The notes below the pieces were generated by a model. That model saw nothing but the letters and a program-made list of their open reading frames with translations, made no database searches and had not been told where the DNA came from. The position numbers and the translations under genes were made by a program. From DAOPKN01 sp035391225 (GTDB lineage: Bacteria; Thermotogota; Thermotogae; MWEM01): DNA of 5,893 nucleotides. Where the stretch lies: positions 1 through 5,893 of the forward strand of contig DAOPKN010000105.1 of the NCBI GenBank assembly GCA_035391225.1, read 5' to 3'. How positions within the stretch are numbered: the first letter of the stretch is position 1; each line of letters starts with the position of its first letter. Positions 1-5,893 of the stretch are shown here, piece after piece.

Positions 1-2675
1 ACTTGGCGTTGCACCAGGTCGAAGAAGGCCCCTTTCTTTTGCATCAGTTGCTCGAAGTTGCCCTGCTCCACGATTTTGCCTTTTTCCAGCACCAGGATGC
101 TGTCGCACTCTTTCACGGTGCTCAAGCGGTGTGCGATCACCACCCGGGTGGCCCGGATGGACTTGAGGGTGTCCACCACGGTTCGCTGGGTGATGTTGTC
201 CAGTGCGCTGGTGGCTTCGTCGAAGAAGAGGATGCGGGGCTTTTTCACCAGTGCCCGGGCGATCAGGATGCGCTGTTTCTGGCCCCCGGAAAGGGTGCTG
301 GCGCTTTCGTTCACGAAAGTGAAAAAGCCCATGGGCATCTTTTCGATATCTTCGAGGATACCTGCCATGCGACAGGCCTCCCGCACGTCGTCCAGGTCGA
401 GCGAAGGGTCGGTTCCCGCGATGTTGGTGAACAGGTCCCCGGAAATCAGCCCACTGGTTTGTAACACCACCCCCAGCTGTTTTCGGACTTTCTGGAGGTT
501 GAGCTGCGAGAGGTCACGGTTGTCGTAGTAGATCTTGCCTGATTCGGGGCGTTCAAATCCCAAAAGCAGGCGCAGCAACGTGGATTTGCCGCTTCCGGAA
601 GGACCCACAACGGCCACGTATCCCCCCGCGGGAATGTGTACCGAAAGGTCCTGCAGAACGGGGGGGCTGTTGGGGTAGTAGCGGAAGTTTACGTGCAAAC
701 ATTCGATGTTGCCCTGCAATGTGCCCGGATCGGACTGGCCGGGTGGGGTTTCGGGCGCAGTATGCAACACCGGCTTGATGTTCCACAGGATGGAGGCCAT
801 GAAGCTCAGGCTCATGGTCATGGAAGACAGCGAGAACAAGATGACCTGGAAGGCGTTGAAGGCGCTGTTGAAGGCCACGAAGCCGCCCAGTGTCAATCCG
901 GGGGATTGGAGCGAGAAGGTGAAGATTACCATGGCGCTGAGAACGCCGAACAGGGTGTTCAACGTCTTGTTGACGTTGATCAAGATTCCTTCCTTCTGGG
1001 TATTCCTCTTGAGTTGGGCGTAGCGATGGCTCCAGCGGAAGAACGCGCGGTTCTCCGCGCCCGAAACCCGTAGCTTGCCGACTCCCAACAGCAGTTGCAG
1101 GATCTCACCGGAGAGGCGATTGGAAACCTGGATCTTGCGGTACCCCGCCTTGACCTGGAAGAATCCCAAAACGACCGTCGTTGCAAGGTTGATCAGGGTA
1201 AGCCCCAGTGCCCAGGCGGCCATGGAAGGGCTGTAGGCAAAGAGGATCACCAGGTAGAAGACCGAGAAGAGTGCCGAAAGAACGGTGTCCGAAAGCACGC
1301 TGGAGAGAATCATGCGCAACTGGTAGAAGCCCATCACCCGGTTGCTGATTTCGCCCGAGGTGCTCTGGCGGAAGAACGAGGGGGGCAAGTCGGCCAGGTG
1401 ATCCCAGAGGGCCACCTGTGTGCCCGTATCCAATGCTGTTTCCACGCGCGCGGTGAGGAAGGCTTTGGCCAGGTTGAACAGGATGGCACTCAACCCCACC
1501 GAAAGGATGAGCAGCGCGATATGTACCAATTGAATGGCGTCCTTTTCCGGAACGATGCGTTCGATGGTGACGCCCACCAGCACGGGGTTGAGCGCGTTGA
1601 GCAAACCAGCGAGCGAACCGAAGAGCAAGATCCACAGCAGGTGAACCCGCGACACGCTCTTGAAGACCATGGAGAGCACGTCGCGAAAGTTGAGCGCCCG
1701 CTTGGGGAATGCCCGGTACAGCACGAATCCGAAATCCATCAGCTGTTGGGCTTGCTCGTGGTGGAGATGCTGGGGTTTTGGCTTTCCCGGGGCAAACAGG
1801 TTGTACCCACCCCGGGTGCGGGGAACCAGTGCCACGGGGGTTCCATCTTGCTGGAAGCCCACGAAAGGCCCGCCGTCTTCCTTCCACCAGTGCCCCGTGA
1901 GAAGGATCTTCCGGAATCGGATCTTTGAGGCGGAGGCGATGGATTCCATGTGTTCTTCCACGCTCGCGAGGAAATCCTGGCTCGTTTCCTCGCTGGAAGG
2001 GTCAGGCGCAAAGATGGGCTGTCGCAACACCGTCCCCACTTTTCGGCAGGCTTCCAGGAGCAGGTCGGGTTCTCCAAGGTGGACATGTGGGATTTCTTCG
2101 CCTTCCATGCCTTGCGCGAAGGGTTTGAGCGCCCGTTCGATCTCGCGGTATGCATCCCTTTGGTACGCGTTGTCCTGCTGTTTCCGACGGGAGAGTTGCT
2201 GGGTATCCAGCAGGAGGGCCTGTTGGATTTCTTCCCGGAAGCGCGCGATAACCTTTTCCTGGAAGTCCACCACTTGTTCCCACTCGCTGGAAAACGCTGG
2301 GAGGGATGGGGAAACGGAGAGCGAGGCATGGATTTTCGTGAGCCATTGCACCATGTGGGGATGGATGTTTTGTTTCAGTGGGTGTTGCGCACCCACCTTT
2401 TCCAGGATGGAGAGCGGGAACGTGAGGAGAACCGTTTGGGGATGCGTTTTGGCCAGCATTTGGAAGTCACCCGCTTGGTCCCCGGAGTAGAAAAATTCTC
2501 CTTGCTGGACGCTGCAAAACGGGAAGAGCCGGCTGGTTTCGCTGGGGTTGGAGAAGAAGAGGTCAACGGTACCCGTTTCCACGAAGAACAGTACGCGGGG
2601 TTCGAGGAAACCGGGGGATTGCTCTTGTCGAGATTGCGAAAAGGAACGAAGGCTTGTGAGCCAGTCGTTGGACAC
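1..2675 (-). CDS. NHLM-type bacteriocin/RiPP ABC exporter, second permease/ATP-binding subunit (3' end missing)
   Basis: The frame is open for 891 codons and leaves the window at position 1 without a stop; since it ends in FFDLVQRQ, beyond the H-loop, little is probably missing. Three parts are visible. Residues 1-340 form a long soluble region with a cyclic-nucleotide-binding-like stretch (PRVLFFVETGTVDLFF at 26-41, then QQGEFFYSGD), a charged helical stretch at about 130-200, and a segment with GHWWKEDGGPFVGF near 262-274 and PVALVPRTRGGYNLFAP at 280-296, both recalled as typical of the NHLM ATP-binding family. The membrane domain spans about 345-630, beginning VHLLWILLFGSLAGLL. The ATPase domain has Walker A GPSGSGKST (Lys697), Q-loop Gln739, signature LSGGQ (795-799), Walker B ILFFDEATSALD (Asp819, Glu820) and H-loop His849 (IAHRLST). 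It has no C39 catalytic site. It probably pairs with the peptidase/ABC protein encoded just upstream, although separate homodimers are also possible. GTG 2675 is the earliest possible start. Confidence 0.94.
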   Translation of the reverse strand, partial: MSNDWLTSLRSFSQSRQEQSPGFLEPRVLFFVETGTVDLFFSNPSETSRLFPFCSVQQGEFFYSGDQAGDFQMLAKTHPQTVLLTFPLSILEKVGAQHPLKQNIHPHMVQWLTKIHASLSVSPSLPAFSSEWEQVVDFQEKVIARFREEIQQALLLDTQQLSRRKQQDNAYQRDAYREIERALKPFAQGMEGEEIPHVHLGEPDLLLEACRKVGTVLRQPIFAPDPSSEETSQDFLASVEEHMESIASASKIRFRKILLTGHWWKEDGGPFVGFQQDGTPVALVPRTRGGYNLFAPGKPKPQHLHHEQAQQLMDFGFVLYRAFPKRALNFRDVLSMVFKSVSRVHLLWILLFGSLAGLLNALNPVLVGVTIERIVPEKDAIQLVHIALLILSVGLSAILFNLAKAFLTARVETALDTGTQVALWDHLADLPPSFFRQSTSGEISNRVMGFYQLRMILSSVLSDTVLSALFSVFYLVILFAYSPSMAAWALGLTLINLATTVVLGFFQVKAGYRKIQVSNRLSGEILQLLLGVGKLRVSGAENRAFFRWSHRYAQLKRNTQKEGILINVNKTLNTLFGVLSAMVIFTFSLQSPGLTLGGFVAFNSAFNAFQVILFSLSSMTMSLSFMASILWNIKPVLHTAPETPPGQSDPGTLQGNIECLHVNFRYYPNSPPVLQDLSVHIPAGGYVAVVGPSGSGKSTLLRLLLGFERPESGKIYYDNRDLSQLNLQKVRKQLGVVLQTSGLISGDLFTNIAGTDPSLDLDDVREACRMAGILEDIEKMPMGFFTFVNESASTLSGGQKQRILIARALVKKPRILFFDEATSALDNITQRTVVDTLKSIRATRVVIAHRLSTVKECDSILVLEKGKIVEQGNFEQLMQKKGAFFDLVQRQ

Positions 2676-2679
2676 ATCA
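2673..2679 (-). promoter_or_regulatory. TGA-T-GTG gene junction with competing out-of-frame ATG
   Basis: The minus-strand bases TGATGTG hold the TGA stop of the peptidase/ABC gene (2679-2677), an ATG (2677-2675) and a GTG (2675-2673). The GTG opens the frame that carries all the transporter homology. The ATG opens a different frame that stops at 2375 and codes for a low-complexity Ser/Pro/Arg-rich sequence. An in-frame TGA a few codons upstream means the GTG is the earliest possible start of the second transporter. There is no visible Shine-Dalgarno sequence, so start by coupling to the preceding gene is likely. Confidence 0.6.
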
Positions 2680-4851
2680 GGCGGTGATCAATTTGGCGTA
2701 CGGACCCGGCTGGGTGACGAGCTGGTCGTGCTTGCCGCGTTGGACCACCTTCCCCCCTTCCAACACGATGATTTCGTCGCAATCCCGGATGGTGCTCAGC
2801 CGATGTGCCACGATCACGCAGCTGCATCCCCGTTTGCGCAGGTTGCGGTCCACTTCCATTTCGGTGCGTGCATCCAGCGCGCTGGTGGCTTCGTCCAGCA
2901 CCAGGAAGGTGGGATTTTTCACGAGGGCGCGGGCGATCTCGATGCGTTGGCGTACCCCTCCGCTGAAATTCTTCCCGCCCTCCTGCAGAACCGCGTTGTA
3001 TTCACCCGGGATAGCCGTGATTTCGTCGTGCACGCAGGCATCCATCGTGGCCTGGATGATCTCGGGTTCGGGTACGGTTTGGTCCCAGAGTGTGAGGTTT
3101 TCCTTGACGGTGCCGCTGAACAGCAGGATGTCCTGGTCAACGTAGGAAAAGGACGCGGTGAAAAGAGGGCGTGGGATCTGCTCCAGGGGAATGCCATCCA
3201 CGAGCACTTGCCCTTTCCATGGCTGGTACAGTCCGGCGATGAGCTTGCCCACCGTGGACTTGCCGCTTCCGGAAACCCCCACCAGCGCCACGCGCTCCCC
3301 GGGGCGAATGCTGAGGTTGAAATCTTCGATGAGCGGAGGGTCCAACCGGTTGTAGCCAAAGGTGACGTTCCGGAGCTCGATGTGGCCTTCCAGCCGGCCC
3401 TTTTCCTGCAGAAGCTGTTGCTCGCCGGGCGAGGCTTGGGTGCACAAAGGATCGATGGGGTAGGACAGCACGTCTTCCAACCGGTTTTTGTCCGCTTCCA
3501 CGTGGTGCACGGATCCCACCACTTCCACGATGCGCTTCACCGGATGCCAAAATTCCGCCATGAGTGCCTGGAAAGCCACGAAGGTACCCACCGTCATCTC
3601 CATGTTCATGATGCGCCAGCCCCCGACCAGCAGCAACATGGCCGTGGAAAGGAACTGCGCAACGTAGGGCAGCGCGTGGAGGGCGATGTTTTCTTTCTGG
3701 CTCTCCACAAGGGAGTTCTGCAGCGAGCTGTACTGGTCGGCGACGCGTGTGAAGAAGATGGATTCCTGGGCCATGGACTTGAACGTTTCGATAGACTGGA
3801 TGCCCGAAACGGCCGTGGCCGCAAGCTTTCCCTCTTCCTTGATCAACAGCGCGTAACGGTTGCGCACGCGGGTGCGGGTGAGCAGAAGAAGAGCAAGGTT
3901 GAGCAGCGCGAACCCCAGGCTGACCAGCGTTAGCGTGACATCGTAGGTGAACATCATGGCCAGGAAGAAAGAGGCAAAGAGCAGGTCGATGAGGGTGCCG
4001 GTGAGTTCCCGGGATACGATGTACGCCACGGTTTCGTTGGACATCAGGATGTTGGAGATGCTTCCCGCGTAACGCTGCGAGAAGAAGGAGAGCGGCAGCC
4101 GGAAGATGTGCCACACGAAGCGCGAGGACGTGAGAAGCGACAGCTTTGCCTCGAGCTTCACCAGCAGCAATTCTTGCATCCAGGTCACCAGGGTCATGAT
4201 GGCCGCTCCCACACCCATGACGGTGAGGAGGGTGGGGAACCATTCCACGTTTTCCCCGGTGAAGATCTGGTCGATGAAGATCTTGGAGAAGGCGGGGATG
4301 AGCAACCCAAACAGCCCCAGGATGAAGCCGCTGAGCAGTAGGAAGAAGAAAGCGCGCCGGTCCCAAAGCAAGAAGGAAAAGAGCGTCTTGTAGATGCCGG
4401 GTTTCTTGCCTCCCTTGTGGAATTCCAGTGTGGGAGAGAAGGTGAGCACCACGCCGGTGAACGCCTTGCTGAAACTTTGCCCGTCCACGGTCACCTTTCC
4501 CAGCGCGGGATCGTTGAGGTAGTACCGGTCTTTCTTGATGCCTTCGAGCACGACGAAGTGGTTGAAGTCCCAAAAAAGGATCAGTGGAAAGGCCATTTTT
4601 TTGAGCCCTTCGAGCGTGACTTTCAACCCGCGAGAATGCAACCCGTAGTTCTGGGCCGCCTTCACGATGTTCAACGCTTTGCTGCCGTCACGGGACACAC
4701 CGCACTGGTAGCGCAATTCTTCAAGCGGAACGTGCTTTCCGTAGTATCCCAACACCATTCCCAGGCAAGCGGCCCCGCATTCCACGGCTTCCATCTGGAA
4801 AATGGTTGGGGTGTGCACCCGTTTCTGTTTCGCGTGCTTGCTGGATTCCAT
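2677..4851 (-). CDS. NHLM-type peptidase C39/ABC exporter (leader-cleaving RiPP transporter, permease and ATPase)
   Basis: A 724-residue full ABC half-transporter that should cut the leader from a RiPP precursor and pump the product across the inner membrane. The N-terminal C39 cysteine protease (about 12-140) has oxyanion Gln19 and catalytic Cys25 in QMEAVECGAACLG, His98 in FNHFVVLEG and Asp114 in YLNDPALG, so the triad is intact. The membrane domain (about 160-450) starts with FFFLLLSGFILGLFGLLIP at around 168-186 and has further hydrophobic stretches, the last near 398-413 (FLSTAMLLLVGGWRIM). The ATPase domain (about 490-724) shows Walker A GVSGSGKST with Lys531, Walker B FLVLDEATSALD with Asp653 and Glu654, and H-loop His683 in IVAHRLST. 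The signature motif is FSGGV (629-633) rather than LSGGQ or FSGGQ. Gene order and motif pattern match the NHLM bacteriocin-system peptidase/ATP-binding family. The substrate would carry a double-glycine-like cleavage motif; no such precursor is in the window. Confidence 0.96.
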   Translation of the reverse strand: MESSKHAKQKRVHTPTIFQMEAVECGAACLGMVLGYYGKHVPLEELRYQCGVSRDGSKALNIVKAAQNYGLHSRGLKVTLEGLKKMAFPLILFWDFNHFVVLEGIKKDRYYLNDPALGKVTVDGQSFSKAFTGVVLTFSPTLEFHKGGKKPGIYKTLFSFLLWDRRAFFFLLLSGFILGLFGLLIPAFSKIFIDQIFTGENVEWFPTLLTVMGVGAAIMTLVTWMQELLLVKLEAKLSLLTSSRFVWHIFRLPLSFFSQRYAGSISNILMSNETVAYIVSRELTGTLIDLLFASFFLAMMFTYDVTLTLVSLGFALLNLALLLLTRTRVRNRYALLIKEEGKLAATAVSGIQSIETFKSMAQESIFFTRVADQYSSLQNSLVESQKENIALHALPYVAQFLSTAMLLLVGGWRIMNMEMTVGTFVAFQALMAEFWHPVKRIVEVVGSVHHVEADKNRLEDVLSYPIDPLCTQASPGEQQLLQEKGRLEGHIELRNVTFGYNRLDPPLIEDFNLSIRPGERVALVGVSGSGKSTVGKLIAGLYQPWKGQVLVDGIPLEQIPRPLFTASFSYVDQDILLFSGTVKENLTLWDQTVPEPEIIQATMDACVHDEITAIPGEYNAVLQEGGKNFSGGVRQRIEIARALVKNPTFLVLDEATSALDARTEMEVDRNLRKRGCSCVIVAHRLSTIRDCDEIIVLEGGKVVQRGKHDQLVTQPGPYAKLITA

Positions 4852-4856
4852 GGTGG

Positions 4857-4865
4857 CCTACCTTT
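4857..4865 (-). promoter_or_regulatory. Probable ribosome binding site of the peptidase/ABC gene
   Basis: On the minus strand the stretch AAAGGTAGG runs across the end of the adaptor gene (its TAG stop is 4860-4858) and lies 5 to 13 bases ahead of the ATG at 4851-4849. AAAGG and TAGG both resemble Shine-Dalgarno cores. It is the best such site at any of the three starts seen here and supports ATG 4851 as the start of the 724-residue protein. Confidence 0.45.
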
Positions 4866-5820
4866 CGGAGGTGCTGGATTGGAATACTTTGCGCAGTTCG
4901 GGGAACACCAGCCCGATGGGGCGCAGCCTTTCGATGATCACCGTGCCTTGGGCCATGGTTCCATTCTCGATTTCAAAAGGCGGACCATCACTGGAGGACC
5001 ACTGGAAGCCGCTCACGGTTTTGGGGGAAGGCAAAAGGTCCACGACAACTTCCAAAACGATCTGCTGGGCCATTTCTTGCGCGAACGATTCGCTCCCGAT
5101 GAGCTGCGCGATGTGTTTCTGCGAAGCAGGGAAGGTGGAAACGGAGATCACGTTGCCTTTCAAGAAACCGTACTCTTCCTTCGGCACCGTGGAAGGAATG
5201 ATCTGGGCCTCCATGCCGGGTTTGATCTTTTTGCCCTCCTCCACCGGGAAGTAGAACACTCCCACCAGCTCTTTCACCGTTTCGCCTCCACGGATGATGG
5301 TGGCAACCGGGTCCCCCACGCGCAGGTACTGCCCCTTGGTGATTTCCACCTCCGAAACCTTACCCTCCTCGTGGGACAGGATGAAGCTCTCCCATTCCAG
5401 GTCGGTGCGCAGCGTTTGCAGCAGCTGGTTGTTGGAGGGGTCCGACACCCCCATGCGTTTCCCCCATTCGATGGACTCGAGCAATTGGAGGATTTCCTCC
5501 ACCCTTTCGGGGTGGTCCAGGCGGGCAATCACCTGGCCCCGTATGACACGTTCCCCGGTTTGTACACCCACGTCCCATACCACGCCTTCCGAATGCGAAT
5601 TGATGGTTACCCTTCCGCCATCCGAAACGAGCGAACCGGTACCGTGCAAGCGCACCGAGATGGAACCCTGGAAACTCCAGAACAGCCCCCCCGCCAGCAA
5701 CACGATGATGGCCAGCAACGCCACCCATCCCCAGGGGAAGGTGATGATCACGGGTTTGTAGGCAAGCTCTCGTGTTTTGCGATGCTTGAGGGCTTCCTTG
5801 CGGAAGAGGTCTTCTTTCAC
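4858..5820 (-). CDS. NHLM-type bacteriocin/RiPP secretion protein, HlyD-like membrane-fusion adaptor
   Basis: A 320-residue periplasmic adaptor that should connect the ABC exporter encoded next to it with the periplasm or an outer-membrane channel. It has a short charged cytoplasmic N-terminus (1-30), one membrane anchor at about 32-48 (WVALLAIIVLLAGGLFW) and no cleavable signal peptide. A biotinyl-lipoyl-like half follows at about 79-101 (GVVWDVGVQTGERV, then GQVIARLD). After a short helical insert at 102-148 comes the second lipoyl half at about 149-176 (GKVSEVEITKGQYLRVGDPV). A beta-barrel-like part contains EEGKKIKPGMEAQI and EEYGFLKGNVISVSTFPAS, both recalled as characteristic of the NHLM secretion family, as is the C-terminal ERLRPIGLVFPELRK. 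The start is a GTG that overlaps the previous stop, and no other start is possible upstream. The helical insert is much shorter than the hairpin of classical HlyD adaptors. The stop is 6 bases before the peptidase/ABC gene, so the two are surely co-transcribed. The family call is confident; the exact partner channel is unknown. Confidence 0.93.
   Translation of the reverse strand: MKEDLFRKEALKHRKTRELAYKPVIITFPWGWVALLAIIVLLAGGLFWSFQGSISVRLHGTGSLVSDGGRVTINSHSEGVVWDVGVQTGERVIRGQVIARLDHPERVEEILQLLESIEWGKRMGVSDPSNNQLLQTLRTDLEWESFILSHEEGKVSEVEITKGQYLRVGDPVATIIRGGETVKELVGVFYFPVEEGKKIKPGMEAQIIPSTVPKEEYGFLKGNVISVSTFPASQKHIAQLIGSESFAQEMAQQIVLEVVVDLLPSPKTVSGFQWSSSDGPPFEIENGTMAQGTVIIERLRPIGLVFPELRKVFQSSTSER
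5817..5820 (-). promoter_or_regulatory. GTGA stop/start overlap (translational coupling)
   Basis: On the minus strand the bases GTGA contain both the adaptor's GTG start (5820-5818) and the TGA stop of the preceding gene (5819-5817). There is an in-frame TGA a few codons upstream of the GTG, so no earlier adaptor start exists, and the next in-frame ATG is deep in the protein (Met123). No strong Shine-Dalgarno sequence is visible just upstream, only a weak GGTGATGG. This suggests that ribosomes finishing the upstream gene restart here. Confidence 0.6.
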
Positions 5821-5893
5821 TGGCCATCACCGTCCACTTGTACGAATTGGAATTGCCCATCCACCGACTTCTTGAGGAACAGATGGCTGCCCG
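5817..5893 (-). CDS. C-terminal end of an unidentified upstream gene (partial)
   Basis: Only the last 24 codons and a TGA stop at 5817-5819 are in the window; the start lies beyond 5893. The tail reads GSHLFLKK, SVDGQFQF, VQVDGDGQ and then stops. I do not recognise the family. The case for a real gene is mainly positional: its stop overlaps the GTG start of the adaptor gene in a GTGA arrangement, typical of translationally coupled operon genes, and this frame is open to the window edge. Another frame (about 5820-5893) is also open but runs on into the adaptor gene as a shadow. A tail with alternating hydrophobic residues (FQFVQV) could be a terminal beta strand, as at the end of an adaptor-like or beta-rich protein, but this is only a guess. 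It could equally be an enzyme or precursor belonging to the same biosynthetic cluster. Confidence 0.55.
   Translation of the reverse strand, partial: GSHLFLKKSVDGQFQFVQVDGDGQ

Noticed and set aside
586..600. 15-base perfect repeat (ttgccgcttccggaa) also found at 3260-3274
   Set aside because: Both copies encode the SGSGK core of the Walker A motif in the two paralogous ABC genes. It is shared coding sequence, not a mobile or regulatory repeat.
1095..1928. Plus-strand open frame of 277 codons, with other plus-strand frames at 3-464 and 1950-2687
   Set aside because: All are antisense to the second transporter, whose minus-strand frame has continuous ABC motifs. Their translations show no recognisable domains.
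1..2675. Possible frameshift or decay in the second transporter, because several shorter open frames cover this region
   Set aside because: Reading the minus strand from GTG 2675 gives one uninterrupted frame to position 1 with all ABC motifs in order. The shorter frames belong to other phases.
2375..2677. Small gene starting at the ATG that overlaps the peptidase gene's stop
   Set aside because: About 100 codons of Ser/Pro/Arg/Lys-rich low-complexity sequence, while the GTG frame over the same bases continues directly into conserved transporter sequence. Treated as a decoy start, not a gene.
2548..3933. Long plus-strand open frame (461 codons) opposite the peptidase/ABC gene
   Set aside because: It lies wholly antisense to a strongly supported ABC gene. 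Its protein is rich in His, Gln and Gly with no family motif, as expected of an antisense shadow in GC-rich coding DNA.
3137..4573. Same-strand alternative frame of 478 codons inside the peptidase/ABC gene
   Set aside because: It is an out-of-frame shadow, rich in Arg, Pro, His and Gly, with no motifs. The true frame across the same bases carries the C39, membrane and ATPase signatures without a break.
4852..4857. Possible promoter or terminator between adaptor and peptidase/ABC genes
   Set aside because: Only 6 bases separate stop and start, with no hairpin and T-run or -35/-10 pair recognised around the junction.

Overview
The whole window is one tightly packed, minus-strand operon segment, with almost no non-coding sequence (6 bases between two genes, 1 base between two others). 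Read in the direction of transcription (from 5893 down to 1) it holds: the last 24 codons of an unidentified gene; an HlyD-type membrane-fusion adaptor (320 aa); a peptidase-C39/ABC exporter (724 aa); and a second large ABC exporter subunit with a long N-terminal extension, which runs off the window at position 1 after 891 codons. No RNA gene, mobile element, CRISPR array, promoter or terminator was seen.

The three larger genes form the export set of the NHLM/NHLP natural-product class, that is RiPPs with nitrile-hydratase-like or Nif11-like leader peptides. In the usual order these are the NHLM secretion protein (HlyD-like), the NHLM peptidase/ATP-binding transporter and the NHLM ATP-binding transporter. 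The peptidase subunit has an intact Cys-His-Asp C39 site and should cut a modified precursor after a double-glycine-type leader motif while exporting it. The HlyD-like protein should link the transporter to the periplasm or outer membrane. The second ABC protein has no catalytic peptidase of its own. Its N-terminal region seems to combine a cyclic-nucleotide-binding-like fold with a C39-like domain that has lost its catalytic His and Asp.

The genes are probably translationally coupled: a GTGA stop/start overlap at 5817-5820, a 6-base gap with a Shine-Dalgarno-like stretch at 4852-4857, and a TGA-T-GTG junction at 2673-2679. Two of the three visible starts are GTG. No precursor peptide or modification enzyme lies in the window, so the product class cannot be read from here; those genes should be looked for beyond either edge.

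The organism cannot be named. Base composition looks moderately GC-rich (mid to upper 50s percent by eye). An HlyD adaptor fits a diderm (Gram-negative type) bacterium, but this is inference. The novelty lies in details rather than the system type: the pseudo-peptidase domain, an altered ABC signature (FSGGV), an unusually short adaptor hairpin and an unidentified coupled gene upstream.
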